The notes: generated from the sequence alone by a model not told the origin. Counted from the stretch's first letter, positions 11,691-24,006 are shown. The stretch: DNA of 64,000 nucleotides from Acanthacorydalis orientalis (GCA_034766995.1 CM068322.1:35287439-35351438); one strand, 5' to 3'. Numbers and translations are program-made.

Positions 11691-13094
11691 ATAACTGTAG
11701 ATATCTTTCGTGTCTGATGATGAATCGATAACATCACTGATATTAACGATTTGTTTCTAAATGCTGAACGGACCTCATTTTAAAAACGCGCCTTCTTTTA
11801 AGATTCATATTTTGGATACTAGGGTCAGTGATCGCCGATCTCCACATCCGTTTATGTTGGGCCAATTACACTTTTACAAACATTCTCATTATATTTTATG
11901 AGATTGTGCCATCGTTATTGATATATATCAAAAATTATACTGATTAGATCTGAAACTGTATTAAAGAATAAACAACTCGATTGAATATAATTCGTGTTGG
12001 ATTTAATTTTTTCGAACAGATCTGTTCCGAGTCAATAAGATTAAATTTTACAGCCGCGCTTGTTAATTTAATTCGATCCTATTACAAGTTTCCTTTTTAG
12101 ATACGAAGATACTCGAGATAAGCATTAAAAAAATCATTTCAATCTCACTGAATCGATACAGAATATTTCAGAAAACAGCACGGCGACGAGTCAGTCCAAT
12201 CCGCCGCAGTAATAACTTCTCCGATCACGGAACGGAACCCCCGATCAGACTTTTAACAATTTCGATGTGAACGCCGACGAGTAGTCAATTAAATCTGTAT
12301 ATTACGAAACCAGACTTCACTATAATTGATACGTTTCGTTCGTCGCTTAATTAAATGACACACGAGCGGATTCACATATTTAATTAATTAAACAGGGAGA
12401 CGAGGCGAGGTGTGTTCTCTCGATTCTTTAGAATTCGCTGCGAAGCCGCGCGTACTTTTACTGGCTGAAAAAAGTACATCGAGCCGCGACTGACTAATTA
12501 CATTCGCTTCTAGTGGCACGAAGGTGTCGGATCTCCTCGATTCCGTAATGAGAATTCAGAGCGAGAGTCCGTGGGGATGCTGTTGACTCATTTCATAAAT
12601 CTTTAACCGCGCCGGTGATTCACTTCCAGATTATTTATCAACAGAATTTGTCGGTTTTCGCATGCTATTGTCTCGAACGGGGTGTGGGTGTGGGGCTCCA
12701 CGGACTATTGTTACACACACACACACACATATTTGATTTTTTGTCCGGTTTGTTTTCATAAAAATAATGAATAATGTTCTTTTTCAATTAGCAGCGACAG
12801 TCTCTCCGACAAAAAAGTTTGAAATTAAATTGTGTTGTTGTGTTAACTTACAAGATTGTACTTGAGCGTACGTTGCTCTTCTACTGTTTTTCAGCAAAAA
12901 AGTTTAGTGAAAGAGAGTATAGAACGTTTTTCGCGATGGCATGGTCGATAAAAAAAGAGTACTCGGTGTTAAAAAACGAAAGTGCTGTTAAAAAGAACAG
13001 ACAGAGAAGACTGTGAATCGAATATCGCGATAATTTCCTATATTATGGATTACTGCACCGGTACATATTAATGACAATTCTTTAACACGTTGAT
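11691..13094. other. Gene-free stretch
   Basis: No supported exon, RNA gene or transposon. A (CA)n run lies at about 12,714-12,727. Confidence 0.5.
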
Positions 13095-13795
13095 ATAGCA
13101 TCGGGTGCGTTTGCTCCGAAATCTTTTTCACTGCGATCAACGTTTTTATTTCAAATTTGCGTAGCCGCAATCGATTTGTTTCACTGTTCTCTTACGAATA
13201 TAAAAATATACATGCGTTTTCACACGATAAGAAAAGAACAAGCGATAAAATTAGCGTCGAAACATTTTTATGTGACATTGTTGCAAAAAAGAAAATCAAT
13301 AAAAATGTATTGAAAAAAGATATACTTATAATGACATTTACATTATAAAAAATCCGAAAAGGAGAATCGAACCCGAGACCTCACTTCCAGCGTTTCGCTC
13401 GCCTCATCTAACCAACTATCTTATGCGTTCGTTTCATGGAGACTAATTACACGGTACTCATGCGTTGCCTTGAAACTTTGAGCCACTTTTTCTCTCGAAC
13501 GGCGCAAAAGTGCATCGAACAGTTAAGGGAACATAAACTAGGGGCCACTACCTACCAACCGACCGACTCTCGGGCGATTCGAGTTCTCCACGTTGGCGCC
13601 CTATCATTGTAAACGCATCGATAGGACCGAAATTTCCATAATGTAATAAAGTATTCCAATGAATTTAATATTTGATCAGAGAAATGGCGACAGGCGGACT
13701 GCTCGAACCGTTGTTAATAAATTCGCTTCCAACTTAAAAGAACCTGGATTTCTACTGAAGAAATCGTTTAATGATGCTCCTGCCACTTCCCTAAA
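13095..13795 (-). repeat. About 700-bp dispersed repeat, copy 1
   Basis: The reverse complement of this segment is co-linear with 36,910-37,625, with long stretches identical or nearly so and an estimated 80-85% identity by eye. Shared landmarks are GCGATCAACG, a long A/T-rich block, a tRNA-like block, GGCGCAAAAGTGCATCGAA, CACTACCTACCAACC, ACGTTGGCGCCCT and a final TTTAATGATGCTCCTGCCAC. No long open frame is shared. I do not recognise the family. The tRNA-like core suggests a SINE-related or composite element. Confidence 0.85.
13353..13426 (-). pseudogene. tRNA-like core with Pol III boxes
   Basis: On the minus strand there is an A-box-like TAGTTGGTTAGATGAG (complement of 13,403-13,418), a B-box-like GGTTCGATTCTCC (13,361-13,373) 30 bp further on, and a TTTTTT Pol III terminator at the end (complement of 13,347-13,352). 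The total length is 74 nt, like a tRNA. However, the acceptor ends do not pair, the T stem is broken and the expected anticodon loop lacks U33. It is therefore a tRNA-derived promoter or pseudogene rather than a working tRNA. The other copy is at 37,301-37,371. Confidence 0.5.
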
Positions 13796-13870
13796 CTAGG
13801 AGTCACTACCTACCAATCCATCGACCCTCGAGCGATTCGAGTTCCCTTCTCCTTGTAAATCATTTATGAA
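13525..13870 (+). repeat. Partial internal tandem duplication, period about 260 bp
   Basis: The block AACTAGGGGCCACTACCTACC through TTGTAAA near 13,536-13,615 recurs, somewhat diverged, at about 13,794-13,862 (AACTAGGAGTCACTACCTACC ... CGATTCGAGTTC ... CCTTGTAAA). It sits immediately after the end of the segment shared with 36.9 kb, so the element can exist in tandem. Confidence 0.75.
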
Positions 13871-14629
13871 CAGTACACAGAATAATGGTGTCAGTATTTC
13901 CCTTTACAGCACACGCCTTCTACGATTTTAATGTGCTCTGAGTTTTTTTTTAAATCTTGAGACGGTTGTCTGTATTTAATCAACCGTACCGTTTGTATAA
14001 AAACAAACTGCCTCACACACGGTTTATTTTCTTACATGCCTCTACATTTTTGTGCGAACATAGTGTTCCGCACGTCCATACACACACACACACACGAGTT
14101 GTAAACGAGCGTAATGTTACTAAAGAATGACATAATAAGAGAACGTGCTCAGTGAGAAATGTTAATTTAATTGATGCCAATTTATCAATTTAATACATGC
14201 TAAATAAACAGTTGTTACTTACGCAACAGATATTTATAACTGCTGGATAAACATTATAAACGTATTGTGTAAATTAATTAAACTGTATCGGACGGGAGTC
14301 AATTACTGGAAATGTACGAAAACGAACGAACACGAACGGGACGGACGAGAACAGTGCGTGCGGTGCTCGCTCGTTGCTGCGACGCTCTGGGAATTCCGAA
14401 ACGCTGTGCTCGCTTCGAAATGAATTACGTTCGAAACGTGCCGCGTGCGTTCCTGTCAGAGGAACGGGGGATACCGAAGAGACGCCCGAATACTTGTTGC
14501 GAGGGAAAACGACGAACGCGAGATCCGAGGAACGGTGCAGAAATCATGGAGAGTGTAACGGAATCGATAAGAGATACGAATGAGCGGATGGCGAGGCGTT
14601 ATTTCGTACCCTGGAATTATAAAGCGCGT
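13871..14629. other. Gene-free stretch
   Basis: Contains a (CA)n run near 14,080. A 135-codon open frame (14,312-14,719) sits in G+C-richer DNA and has no recognisable domain. Only its last part, read in other frames, matches a Tc1 transposase. Confidence 0.5.
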
Positions 14630-14800
14630 CTCGAAGAGTACAGTGAGCCTGATAAGTGTTCGTCCAGCATGTGTATCGCTCGAGTTGTGCAGTTCTCGAA
14701 TCTGGATACCGGATATTAATGTTATAGAACGTTCGTGGAACGTTCTGGATAAAAGAGTAATAAAAACACGATCATATCATCGACAGAGCGTAAGATGCTG
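14630..14800 (+). pseudogene. Tc1-like transposase fragment
   Basis: Translation yields IWIPDINVIERSWNVLDKRV, matching the SPDLNPIENxWxxLKxRV block that carries the third catalytic acidic residue of Tc1 transposases. Just upstream, in another frame, CSSSMCIARVVQF may be the decayed DNDPKHTARV region. The fragment is cut off shortly afterwards by a (CT)n(AT)n array at 14,869. Confidence 0.55.
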
Positions 14801-14864
14801 ATAAATCTTTTTTTTTTAAATTTAAATTCAGTTAATGCAGATGTTTCTTCTATTCTTGGCCTAT

Positions 14865-14868
<4 letters not shown>

Positions 14869-14943
<75 letters not shown>

Positions 14944-14952
14944 TATATATAC
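14869..14952. repeat. Compound (CT)n(AT)n microsatellite
   Basis: About 31 bp of CT repeats followed by about 54 bp of AT repeats. Confidence 0.96.
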
Positions 14953-15084
14953 AGATAGATTGTAGTATATATTGTATATATTGTAGTAGTTTCTATACCA
15001 CACTGGCTTCGAGGATGATGGCACCGACGTTGTCATTGACAGGTTTAATACCCGTGGCACCCATTAGTGATACTTGTACAAAAT

Positions 15085-15345
15085 TTAATTTCATTTAACA
15101 TTTACTACTGATTTATCCAGAATATAATTCTTATCATTACTGATAATCCTTTTCCATCTCTCTGGCAAACTTTCAATTTCCTTCTTGTAAAATGAGGGCG
15201 ATTTCGTGGTAAAGTATTCCTCGAGTCCAGTTTCGACGACTGCCTCAGTAGGAAAGTTTTATTCGCACGGAGAAAATTCTCCACTGATCTGAACAGTTGG
15301 TGGTCTGACTGAGGAATATGGCGAGTGAGGTTGGACTTCCGAGCC
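15085..15345 (-). pseudogene. Mariner transposase C-terminal fragment
   Basis: On the minus strand, after one frame change, the text reads IPQSDHQLFRSVENFL (compare SPDLAPSDYHLFRSLQNFL), then LEEYFTTKSPSFYKKEIESL and PERWKRIISNDKNYILD. This is a clear mariner C-terminus with its closing R-W-(x)n-D-G-N-Y motif. It points away from the N-terminal mariner fragment that begins at 15,470, so the two halves are inverted relative to each other. Confidence 0.75.
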
Positions 15346-15469
15346 CGACTCTTCGATTATTAATTCTGCTTCAAATTGAGCTAATAGGTTAAACATGCAA
15401 GAGAATCAAATAAGAGAAATTTTTATATGAGTTCAAAATGGATGGTGAAGCAGCATAAAGTGCTATTGA

Positions 15470-15800
15470 ACTAGACGATGCTTTTCGTGCGGGTATTATT
15501 AAGGAACGTGCGGTGCAACTGTGCGTCCAAAAATGGTAACGAGAGCCTTGAAGAGGAAAAAAGGTCGCCGGGGTCCTTCTCCGATTCATAAAGACCAACT
15601 GACGGCGTTAGCTGAATCAGTACCACACACAGAATTTCGAGTGCTCGCACATAAGTTAAGCGTTAGTCATCCGACAGGATGGACCACTTAGCGACAGAAA
15701 GGAAAATCAAAAAAAAAAGCTTGACGAATGGCTGCATACGCCGCAATTGTTCCCCTACCGACCAAGTTAATCTATATTTCTTATTTTTCAAATAATAAAA
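15470..15800 (+). pseudogene. Mariner transposase N-terminal fragment
   Basis: Broken-frame reading gives KERAVQLC, GNESLEEEKGRRGPSPIHKD, then QLTALAESVPHTEFRVLAHK and LSVSHPTGW. This corresponds to the GDESLEDExRSGRPS linker and second helix-turn-helix of mariner transposases. A later KKLDEWLHTPQL matches KKLDKWVPHEL. The catalytic domain is absent. With the opposing fragment at 15,085-15,345 it may be one element broken by an inversion, or two insertions. Confidence 0.6.
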
Positions 15801-16305
15801 AAAAAAACAGAGTACCGCACCAACTTTTTTTCCCGGAGGCTGCAAGCTCTGCGGTTACACCGCCGCATCAGTAGCGCGCAAGTGTCGCACAATTCAGTTA
15901 TGAATCGATTATAAAAAAAACAATCGACGGTCGAATCATAAAAAAAAAATCGACACTTGGATCCGTCGTCGTCGTCCGACTGAATCGGGAATCGGTTCCG
16001 AACAAAAATCACAGCGGTTCTGCGAGCGGACCCGTTCAACAGTTGGTCGGTGTCCAGTGTCGTCGTCGCGTTCGTTTTCATCGCCGTGCACTCTTTTTTT
16101 TCCACTCCGTTCCCGTCTCGCTCGCCCTTGAACACGCGCAAGAAGTGGCTTCACATAAATGTTGCATGTGATGCACCGCTGCTTTCCGCCACACTTTTTT
16201 ATCCAGCGAGAATCTGAGACGGGCCACTTCCAGATAAAGACGGCTGACGTGCCCTTCGAATTAATTTTAATCACCCTCTCTGTCACACTCCCACATCATG
16301 TATAC

Positions 16306-16309
<4 letters not shown>

Positions 16310-16366
<57 letters not shown>
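16310..16366. repeat. (AT)n microsatellite
   Basis: About 57 bp of AT, with CATGTGTATAT and ACACATAT edges. Confidence 0.96.
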
Positions 16367-16373
<7 letters not shown>

Positions 16374-16735
16374 CGTGCACGTATGGGAGGATGTTGAACC
16401 TAACTGTTCTGAATTTCCACATTGAAACAAAGGTGCATGAAAGTGACTCGGAGATAACAGACTGTATCTTTTTTTTATGTATCGTTCGTTCGTTATGTGT
16501 CTCGACGATGGTATTTCGGCTCCGAGGTGTGTGTGTCCGTTCTGCGTGCGTTTCATTTCTTTCACGCCGGACCGGTGTTTCGTCCACCGAGTATTTTCGA
16601 CGCTGTTGATTTTGGCGGGGAATTCTTCACGGTCGGCCGCGTCCGGTTCGGAGAATAAAACGCAATGGATCGTGACGGCGTTATGTTCAATTGGATGTTC
16701 CGTTTATGAACCATATTATTGTTATATCGCTACCA

Positions 16736-16736
<1 letters not shown>

Positions 16737-16809
<73 letters not shown>
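16737..16809. repeat. (AT)n microsatellite
   Basis: About 73 bp of AT, 170 bp upstream of the mariner pseudogene. Confidence 0.96.
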
Positions 16810-16810
<1 letters not shown>

Positions 16811-16981
16811 CACAACCAAGAAAGTCCTGTCGCTGTTATAACGTACAATAATTCTAAGAATTGTGTTTACACTTGTTATCGAATAAAATTTCAAGAATTG
16901 TTTATCAGTAATATTAGCGTGTGTTTTAAATGAATCTCGAACTGTTCACTTTAATTAAAAAAACGATTCTAACCCTTAAAA

Positions 16982-18035
16982 ATGTCTGCGAAAAATAGAG
17001 TAGCGCGTCCGTGTTTGCTTTATGAATTTAAGCCTGCGACTGGCGCTACAGAAACTAAAAAATAAATTTGTACTGGGTTTAGAGAAAATACAGTTACATC
17101 AAGAACGGCCCAGAGATGGTTTAAAAATTTTTCTGCCGGTGATGAATCCATTAAAGGCGAGACCGGATCGGGCAGACCAACACATTTAAATATCGACGAA
17201 TCCGAGACAATGATTGAAATAAATTCTAGTTTAACGTGTCGAAATCTTGCAGAATTGTTCAAAGTAAGTGACGAAACCATACGGAATCATTTACATAAAA
17301 TAGGAAACGGGTGGAAATTAAGTAAGTGGGTACCACACGAATTAACTCCATAAACAAATTACAGCGTCTTGCAATCTGTACATCTCTCATTTTACGACTG
17401 AAATCAGAGAACTTTTTGAATCAAATTTTGACCAGTGATGAAGAATGGATTATTTATTTCAACTACAAACTTACTCACCACTGGCTTTCATTAGGAGATC
17501 CCACAACGTCTTAAATGAACGTTAACACCGCGAAAACTTCTTCTCTGCATTTGGCGGACTTCAAAACGAATTATTCACCGTGAATATCTCGACGAGTGGG
17601 TCAAACCCTCACGGAAAATACAGTGAACAACTCCAAAGAGTACACGATGAATTACAACAAAAACAGCCAGCACTTGTAAACCGTAAGAAAGTATTGTTTT
17701 TGCAAGATAACGCACGACCACACGTTGCAGTAGAGACCAGAACAAAAATTATGAATTTAGGGTGGGAGATCCTCCCCCATTTCCCGTATTCCCCAGACAT
17801 ATCTCCATCAGATTATCGCCTATTTTTATCTTTGGACAATCGTATACGCGGTGAACAGTGTAATAATGGAGAAGAATTGAAAATCGAGGTGTCTATCTAC
17901 ATTTTTTTGAAAATAAAAGCAATCAGTTTTATAAAAATCGAATTTATAAATTATCTTCTCGCTGGAAAAGGGTTGTTCAGTGCGAAGGTGGATAATAATC
18001 TTCATATGTGTTTAATTTATTTATTAAAATATTGA
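16982..18035 (+). pseudogene. Mariner element transposase pseudogene, near full length
   Basis: This is the most complete transposon relic here. From the ATG at 16,982 the reading is RPCLLYEFKPATGATETK, then TAQRWFKNFSAGDESIKG and GSGRPTHLNIDES (paired helix-turn-helix and linker). NLAELFKVSDETIRNHLHKI and KLSKWVPHELTP follow. The catalytic triad region is present: TSDEEWIIY (first Asp; usual form SDEKWI), VLFLQDNARPHVA (second Asp) and FPYSPDISPSDYRLF (third Asp, DD34D type). In-frame stops at 17,060 and after VPHELTP, plus frameshifts before and after the SDEEW block, make it dead. The C-terminus to 18,035 is open. Terminal inverted repeats could not be identified by eye, so element boundaries are uncertain. 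Confidence 0.9.
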
Positions 18036-19022
18036 ACTATGTTTAAATGAAGATCTATTCTTCTTGAAGTTAATGATAATAATACATAAACTTACCACAG
18101 AAAAAAAGTTCCGGTATAAAACAAAGTTTCCGTGATAGGGGATTGGAGAGTTCATCAAAAAAACGTAGGACATTTTCCGATCGATGAATGTTCCACGATT
18201 GATTTTCGAACATTCTGCAGCAACTTACGAGTCTATCGATCAACGAACGGCCGATCTTAATGATTAGAAGAATGAATATACATACGACTGGTTTACAGAG
18301 ACACACACAGCGACCGCTTAAAACAAGTAAACATTAATGAATAGAGAGCGCCCGTCAATTGAGACCAACGATTCATAAATATGTGATGCGCTAATGTGAT
18401 CGAAGAACCGTTCGTCTCGTGCACTGTTTATGTTTCCACGTCGCGCAGATACGAGCGAGCCGGTTTCTCGTCTCCGCGTTCGTGGAACCGACCGCCGAGA
18501 ACATCGGCGTTTCGATAATTAATGACGGTCGATACGACGAGACCGACTCTCCAAACATGAATATGAAGAGGCGAACGTTGTTTGTGGCGGTGAGTGTGCA
18601 GTGCGTGCAGCAGGCGCCACGAAACGGGTACTCGATAATTCGTTGAACAGCGATGGGGGGTTGTAAGCAATTTTGACGTAGGCTGTCTCGCCGCGTTCAG
18701 ACATAAAATGTTCAAGGTTTGGGGGTTTGTGCCGTACGACGAGACGCCGACTCGAGTAACATCGATGATAATTGTTAATAATCGAGGGAAAAAAATGCCA
18801 GGTGTTTTTTTTCTTTGTCGCGAGGGTACGTCGGACAGTCGAGATACATTTAATAAATAAAAGAAAAACTCTTATTTCGAAAACGGTATCGTATCATTAT
18901 CATTAACACTTTATCTACCGGGAACGCCTTTTGATGTTATATGCCTTATGTTACAGCCGTCCTTTAAATACAGCCGTTTGAGAATTCCTAAAAACATTTT
19001 TCACTATGATTTTTAAAACTGC
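18036..19022. other. Gene-free stretch
   Basis: No supported exon. Around 18,400-18,720 the base composition is more balanced and several overlapping frames stay open on both strands, without recognisable motifs. Confidence 0.5.
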
Positions 19023-19229
19023 AAATATAGGATGATTCAGTTTAGGCTTCAACATAGAACTGTTAGAAGAGGGCGCAGGGGTTAAGAAAATTCATGTTAT
19101 TTTCTATTTAGTATTTTAGTTCAATTAAGTACTAAAATACTAAATGGGGGATAACATGTTTTTTTTAATATTTGCGGTTTTTTTTAATACTTTCTTGTGG
19201 AAGCCTAAGTTGAATCATCTCCTATATTT
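19023..19229. mobile_element. MITE copy 1 (about 207 bp, terminal inverted repeats)
   Basis: Ends are inverted: left AAATATAGGATGATTCAG then TTTAGGCTTC, right (reverse complement) AAATATAGGAGATGATTCAA then CTTAGGCTTCCACA. The middle holds a second palindrome, AGTATTTTAGTT / GTACTAAAATACT. There is no coding capacity. A diverged copy with the same organisation lies at 38,213-38,430. Superfamily is undetermined and no unambiguous target duplication was seen. Confidence 0.85.
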
Positions 19230-19905
19230 CTTCAAAAAATCGCATGAAATATTTGAATGGTGCGAGCGAGCCGCAATAGTAGTCTCAATTTTCAGACGGG
19301 TCGACAGAAAATAATATTTTTTTTATAAGCGGTCAGTGCACGAAACAGGTTGTGAACCCTGGATTTAGAGACACCGAATCAATTCTTACACCGAATCATA
19401 AATCGTATCGCTGTGACTCGGACTGATGCTTCAACAAGACATATATACAGATCAAACTGATCTGAAATATCATTATCAAATTGTACACGTGTACGTGTAG
19501 TTGCAGCTGGAGCGTCATGGTAACGAGACGTCGCTCAGTTACACAAACAAGTGTATCTTTTATTAATAATAAATAAACAGTATTGGTTTCAGTTTGTCAC
19601 TCGGCGTTTCTATTTTGAGTTCTGGAATACATTTACACAATCAGAATATTTTACCCGTTCGTTTTAATAAGACAGTCATTGTGATTATATGACAACAGTG
19701 GACGTGGAACGATCAATAAATCTCGATCGTATTTCGAAACCGTTCGAGGACAAAAAAAAAACACATTCCGGTCGCAACGACGCATCGCTTCAGTACTGTT
19801 ACCTCACAAGAAACCACTTTCAATAATTGCTGATAATTGGACGGTTAAGAATTTCCTCGTCCCGTACTCGGATCGTCGTACGCGCGAGTATGCTAATATA
19901 ACATA

Positions 19906-19970
<65 letters not shown>

Positions 19971-20689
19971 GCCTGTGTGATGCGAAAGAAACAGAAATCG
20001 ATAGAGGAGGAAAAAATCATTTTGCAGAACACATGTGCACTGGCGAAGAGGCACGTCCGAGTTGCATAACGAAACTGCATCGAAGGAGGAAATCGGTAAT
20101 TATGAACGATACGCTTGTACGTTTGTACAGTTAGAGCGGTACGTTTTTCATTTCATTCCGTTTTACTCGTTTATGATATTAATTATGGCTAAGTGGACGA
20201 AATAATGACATATCAATCTTCATTAAAACGGTGACTGTTCTTGAAAACGGCACCGGCGCTCGTCCGCCTCCTGCTCGATATGCACGAAACTGTTTCAATT
20301 TAAAATTTCTGATCTGTTTGTTTTCGTTAATTGACATTACTCATTAGCGAGATTACGAAACGCGTTCGGTTCACTTAATTGACGCTGTCCGAAGAAGACA
20401 CGAGACGTACGACGGAGTCAGATCTCATAGTTCCGAAATTACAAAAAAAAAAAAAACGTTCGAATTGCAAACGTTCTTCGCCAGTCGTTCGTGGCGTTTT
20501 CAGTTTTGTTGGACGGACAGTTGTTTTCGCTTTTGTACGCGCCTTATTTCGAACGGGACACTCTTTGAAAAATTAACTGTTTATTACATAGACAATCTCG
20601 TTTTTTTTTTTAAGAAAAAAAAACGTTTTACAAAGATTCCGGTTCATTTTAAACGAAGATACATTTTTTCAGCTACTGGCTGCTGGCTG
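19230..20689. other. Gene-free stretch
   Basis: Contains an (AT)n array at about 19,903-19,968 and poly(A) runs near 19,750 and 20,442. No exon or RNA gene was recognised. Confidence 0.5.
19903..19968. repeat. (AT)n microsatellite
   Basis: About 66 bp of AT with one GT interruption near its left end. Confidence 0.96.
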
Positions 20690-20890
20690 TGGTAGCCATT
20701 CCGACCTGAGAGTGAATGCTCAACAGGAGGGTCGTGGGCGGCGGGCCTCATCCGCGCCCAGAGCCGACCATCCCGTAGAAATATAATCAAGTCTATCAAA
20801 CCAAGCTCAAACTGTGCTTCTGCTCTCCCCTCGCAGGGCGAGGACCAACACCCAGCCCGGGTATTATTATCCCCTTAATACACCCCGAAA
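20690..20890. other. G+C-rich block, possible retrotransposon piece
   Basis: A sharply bounded block far richer in G+C than its flanks. It contains GGGTCGTGGGCGGCGGGCC, a CCCTCGCAGGGCGAGG hairpin and AACACCCAGCCCGGG. One frame stays open into the AT-richer flank, reading PEKWHLSSEPSIRDVLGVSE when frames are chosen freely. This looks like imported sequence, for example a LINE or SINE 3' region, but I cannot assign it to a family. Confidence 0.3.
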
Positions 20891-21879
20891 AAATGGCATC
20901 TTTCGTCTGAACCCTCAATCCGTGACGTGCTCGGTGTCAGTGAAGAAGAAATCATTCCTCACCGACATCCGAATTCAATACACAAAGATTCACAGTTTTT
21001 CTCTTATTCTATTTCTTAAATGTTTTAATATTTTCAATGTACACGTTCAGACTCGCAAATTAATTCTTCGTTCACGCCGCAAACAACGGTTCTGATTCAA
21101 AGAAATGTCCATAGAATCGTAGAAACAGTTCTGAAACTGGCTGAATTCACTTCTATATAAAAAAAAAAACAATTCATTATCTGCAGTTGTTTCCTCCTTA
21201 ACACACACCCTTCTCCCTCGTTTAATTTCACACGTCTCCAACTCGTGGACATACAAAATGTCCTCTGCGTACGTGCGTGCGTATACACATTCGAATTACA
21301 CACTTCCTTGAACCGCCGTCGGTCGCTCGAACAGTCGCCGTAACGATCTCGAGGATAAACACGGTCCGATACCATTAATCAAATTCCCTGCTCAGTCTAC
21401 CCCGGCATTTAGTGTGTTTGTTTCTGGTCTGTGGTTTCACTATAGCAACGGAATCTCGTGCTAACGGGACACCGTCGCCGCCGTCGCTTTTTGTTTCCAT
21501 TGTCGACGTTTCCCTCCTCCCAAATCGTCTTATCACGACACAACATCATAAACGTACACAGAGATATGCGGTTACTTTTTTTTCTCTTCTTCATCTCCAA
21601 TCGCGGCCGGTTTATTTATAACGTCACGGACGGACGGGTGTCTATTGACAAGCGTGAGATTCGAATTTATTGCAGTTTGTATGAGAATTGAAATTGATCG
21701 ATGGCACGAAAGCCGTTTAAGTGCACATTCGATCGAAACAGATGCAGGCGGTGCGCTGTTCGAACGTGAACGGTGCAGTTGTCGTATAAAACGTGCACGG
21801 ATGAGAGTTTGGATGATCGATTGGCGGTGTTCGACGTGGACCGAACAATATGAATGACTTCTTTCGTACTTGGAAGTGA
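20891..21879. other. Gene-free stretch
   Basis: No supported genes. Several 60-110-codon frames overlap on opposite strands without motifs. Confidence 0.5.
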
Positions 21880-21965
21880 AATGCATCAAAGCCATTCTTT
21901 TTTCACCTCACAAACCATATTTCCGATCATTGATCATTTCCTATGCAGCAGCATCATTTTTTCTC
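21880..21965 (-). repeat. Foldback-repeat copy (partial)
   Basis: CATTCTTTTTTCACCTCACAA, then CGATCATTGATCATT, then AGCATCATT follow the left-arm order of the dispersed palindrome family. Confidence 0.5.
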
Positions 21966-22224
21966 TATCTTGGAGCTTTAAAGATGACTGAACTTCTTTC
22001 TTCTGCCTTACTACACCTCATCTTACCTAATAACACCACACAAACTATATGTATGATCAAAAATGTTCAATAAATGATAACTAATCACTCTCGATTGTTG
22101 TTCGTGCATCTATCAAGAGAGCCAAGAGAAGTTAAAGTGATTCTTCCTCTACCTTGAAGCTTTAAATATGATTGAAATTCTTTCTTACCAAGTTATATTA
22201 CAAGCAATAAAGCTGTTATTATTG

Positions 22225-22345
22225 AGACGCGAAGTGATTTTTATTCCTGTGTTCCGTGGATTTCGAACCATGATAATAACGTTACATTTCGATGGTGACG
22301 CAATCATCATCAGAGCGCCAAGTCGCCAGAAACTCATTGTTGCGT
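22225..22345 (-). repeat. Foldback-repeat copy (partial)
   Basis: ACATTTCGATGGTGACGCAATCATCATCAGAGCGCCAAG is the left-arm CGAAATGC / GATGATTGCG / AGCGCC order read in reverse complement. Confidence 0.55.
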
Positions 22346-22639
22346 TTAATTAGCGATTATGTTAGATTTATAACAGAAGAGTTATGTTTTATCTTCAGTA
22401 GCTGTGCACAAAAGAGAGAATGTTGCATGTTCAATAAAGTACGATATTTTTTTCATCGTTGAACGTATTCTGAACGAACTGTATTATTGCGGTTTGTATA
22501 TTTCTAAACATTTCGTTTGAATATCGTTCCATTGACAGACACCAGAAAAGAAACCTTTCGTAACACAAAATAATTCCGTTCGACGAAAATGAATCTAGAA
22601 AAAAGTATCAGCTGTTGATGACAGGTAAGAAAACCGAAA

Positions 22640-23065
22640 TCCACGCAAGGGACGCGCAGAGTTTTAAAGTACGTATGCATGGGGGACGCCCCGAGGCACT
22701 TCTCAAGAACTATCGTACGGCCGTGCGCTATTCAAAAAGCATCGAAACGTCCGCACGTTTCAGTCCGGTCTTTTTTCTCGTCGCATCGGATTCTATCGGA
22801 ACATTTGCAGAAGTCGTCTTTCTACGAAGGTCAGCTGCTTCACGGTATGACAGCGCGCCGACTAAGAAGCACAGACGACGGTCGCCTCGGGGGCGAATCA
22901 CTTTTTTTTTGTCGCCCGAACGCAAAAAGAATAATAGTTCTTCGAGTGACGGCGTCGGCTCGGCACGAGTCTCGAGCCCATTATTGTCGTCACATGCGGA
23001 CGTTTTTGTGCAGACGCACGGACAGATGTCCGTCCGAGGAATGGGCGTACGCTCGCCGCGCACAG
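22640..23065. other. CpG-rich block without recognisable gene
   Basis: Locally high G+C and CpG. Open frames of 111-153 codons exist on both strands and in overlapping frames, which is what composition alone would produce. No domain, splice pattern or codon signature supports any of them. Could be regulatory. Confidence 0.3.
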
Positions 23066-23590
23066 TTGTACAATAACTGATACAATTAATTTGGTTTCAC
23101 GGTTATGGGGGTCCGCACCTTTATTAAAATCGAATTACTGTGCACGCTGAATACATTTTTTGTCCGTCGGGAAAAAAATCCGTATCCTAACCTTGAATAT
23201 CTGTAATGCTCGGACATCAACAGTACTTTCCGTCTTTCGACACACTCTTTTGGTTCTAATTAATGATTGACAATCGTCAGACCTGCCCACGAAACCGCAT
23301 CGTTTCTTTCCTATCGTCAACTGAATTACTTTCTTAAATAGCTTTTACTTTCAAAAACGGTATCAAGATTTAAAAATACCATCGAAATAGTGAAAAATAC
23401 AGAATATAGAAAAAACACACTGCTTCGTTGAAAACGTGAACTCACGTATAGCAGGCTGTGAATTAGTTAAAACAAAAGATAAACAATAAAAGAAGTACAA
23501 GGTTCCGAAATGTAATCCATGGCCAACTATAAACATTTCTTGCACAACTGTTTGAATTTTTTTTCGAACGACTTATACATTTTTGTACGT

Positions 23591-23720
23591 TAGAGCTCTA
23601 AGGACGAGATCTTCATCGAAATGACATCAATAATAATTAAAAGATGCTATCAATTGATTATTAAACATTTTTATTTAGAAAAAAGTCGTGTTTTATGATG
23701 TGAGAAAGATTCATTTATGG
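23591..23720 (+). repeat. Foldback-repeat copy (right arm)
   Basis: GAGCTCTAAGGACGAGATC, ATCGAAATGACATCAATAA, TTGATTATTAAACATTTTTA and ATGATGTGAGAAAGATTCATT occur in family order. Confidence 0.65.
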
Positions 23721-23788
23721 CAAGAAAGTCAAATATGTTTGTTGTTCGACAAAAAAAATCATTCTTGTCAAGATAAAAAAAAATGACC

Positions 23789-23850
23789 GATGGACATTTT
23801 TGACCAGAAATTTGTGAAATGAGAAAAGAATGTATTTGTGAAGCCTGGAC
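23789..23850 (+). repeat. Foldback-repeat outer half-arm
   Basis: ATGGACATTTTTGACCAGAA followed by TGTGAAATGAGAAAAGAATG; only the outer part of the arm remains. A third outer half-arm lies at 24,335-24,385 (AAACATTTTTTAATGGTTTG, then TGAGATGAAACAAGAGTTCA). Confidence 0.55.
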
Positions 23851-23941
23851 GAATATCTGCTATTCAATATTAATGCCATGAAAAATCTCTTATGGCATCT
23901 AAGGTACAATTTACATAAATACATGCATTCAAAGTATAGGG

Positions 23942-23942
<1 letters not shown>

Positions 23943-24003
<61 letters not shown>
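23943..24003. repeat. (AT)n microsatellite
   Basis: About 61 bp of AT. Confidence 0.96.

Positions 24004-24006
<3 letters not shown>

Larger units (their letters stand above)
15801..16981. other. Gene-free stretch with two (AT)n arrays
   Basis: The DNA between 15,960 and 16,140 and around 16,500-16,680 is G+C-richer. Open frames there (up to about 120 codons on both strands) have no recognisable domain and overlap each other, so they are not called. Confidence 0.5.

Noticed and set aside
22615..23076. Overlapping 153-, 133- and 111-codon frames on both strands
   Set aside because: Mutually overlapping frames in a CpG-rich patch point to composition and not coding; no family resemblance.
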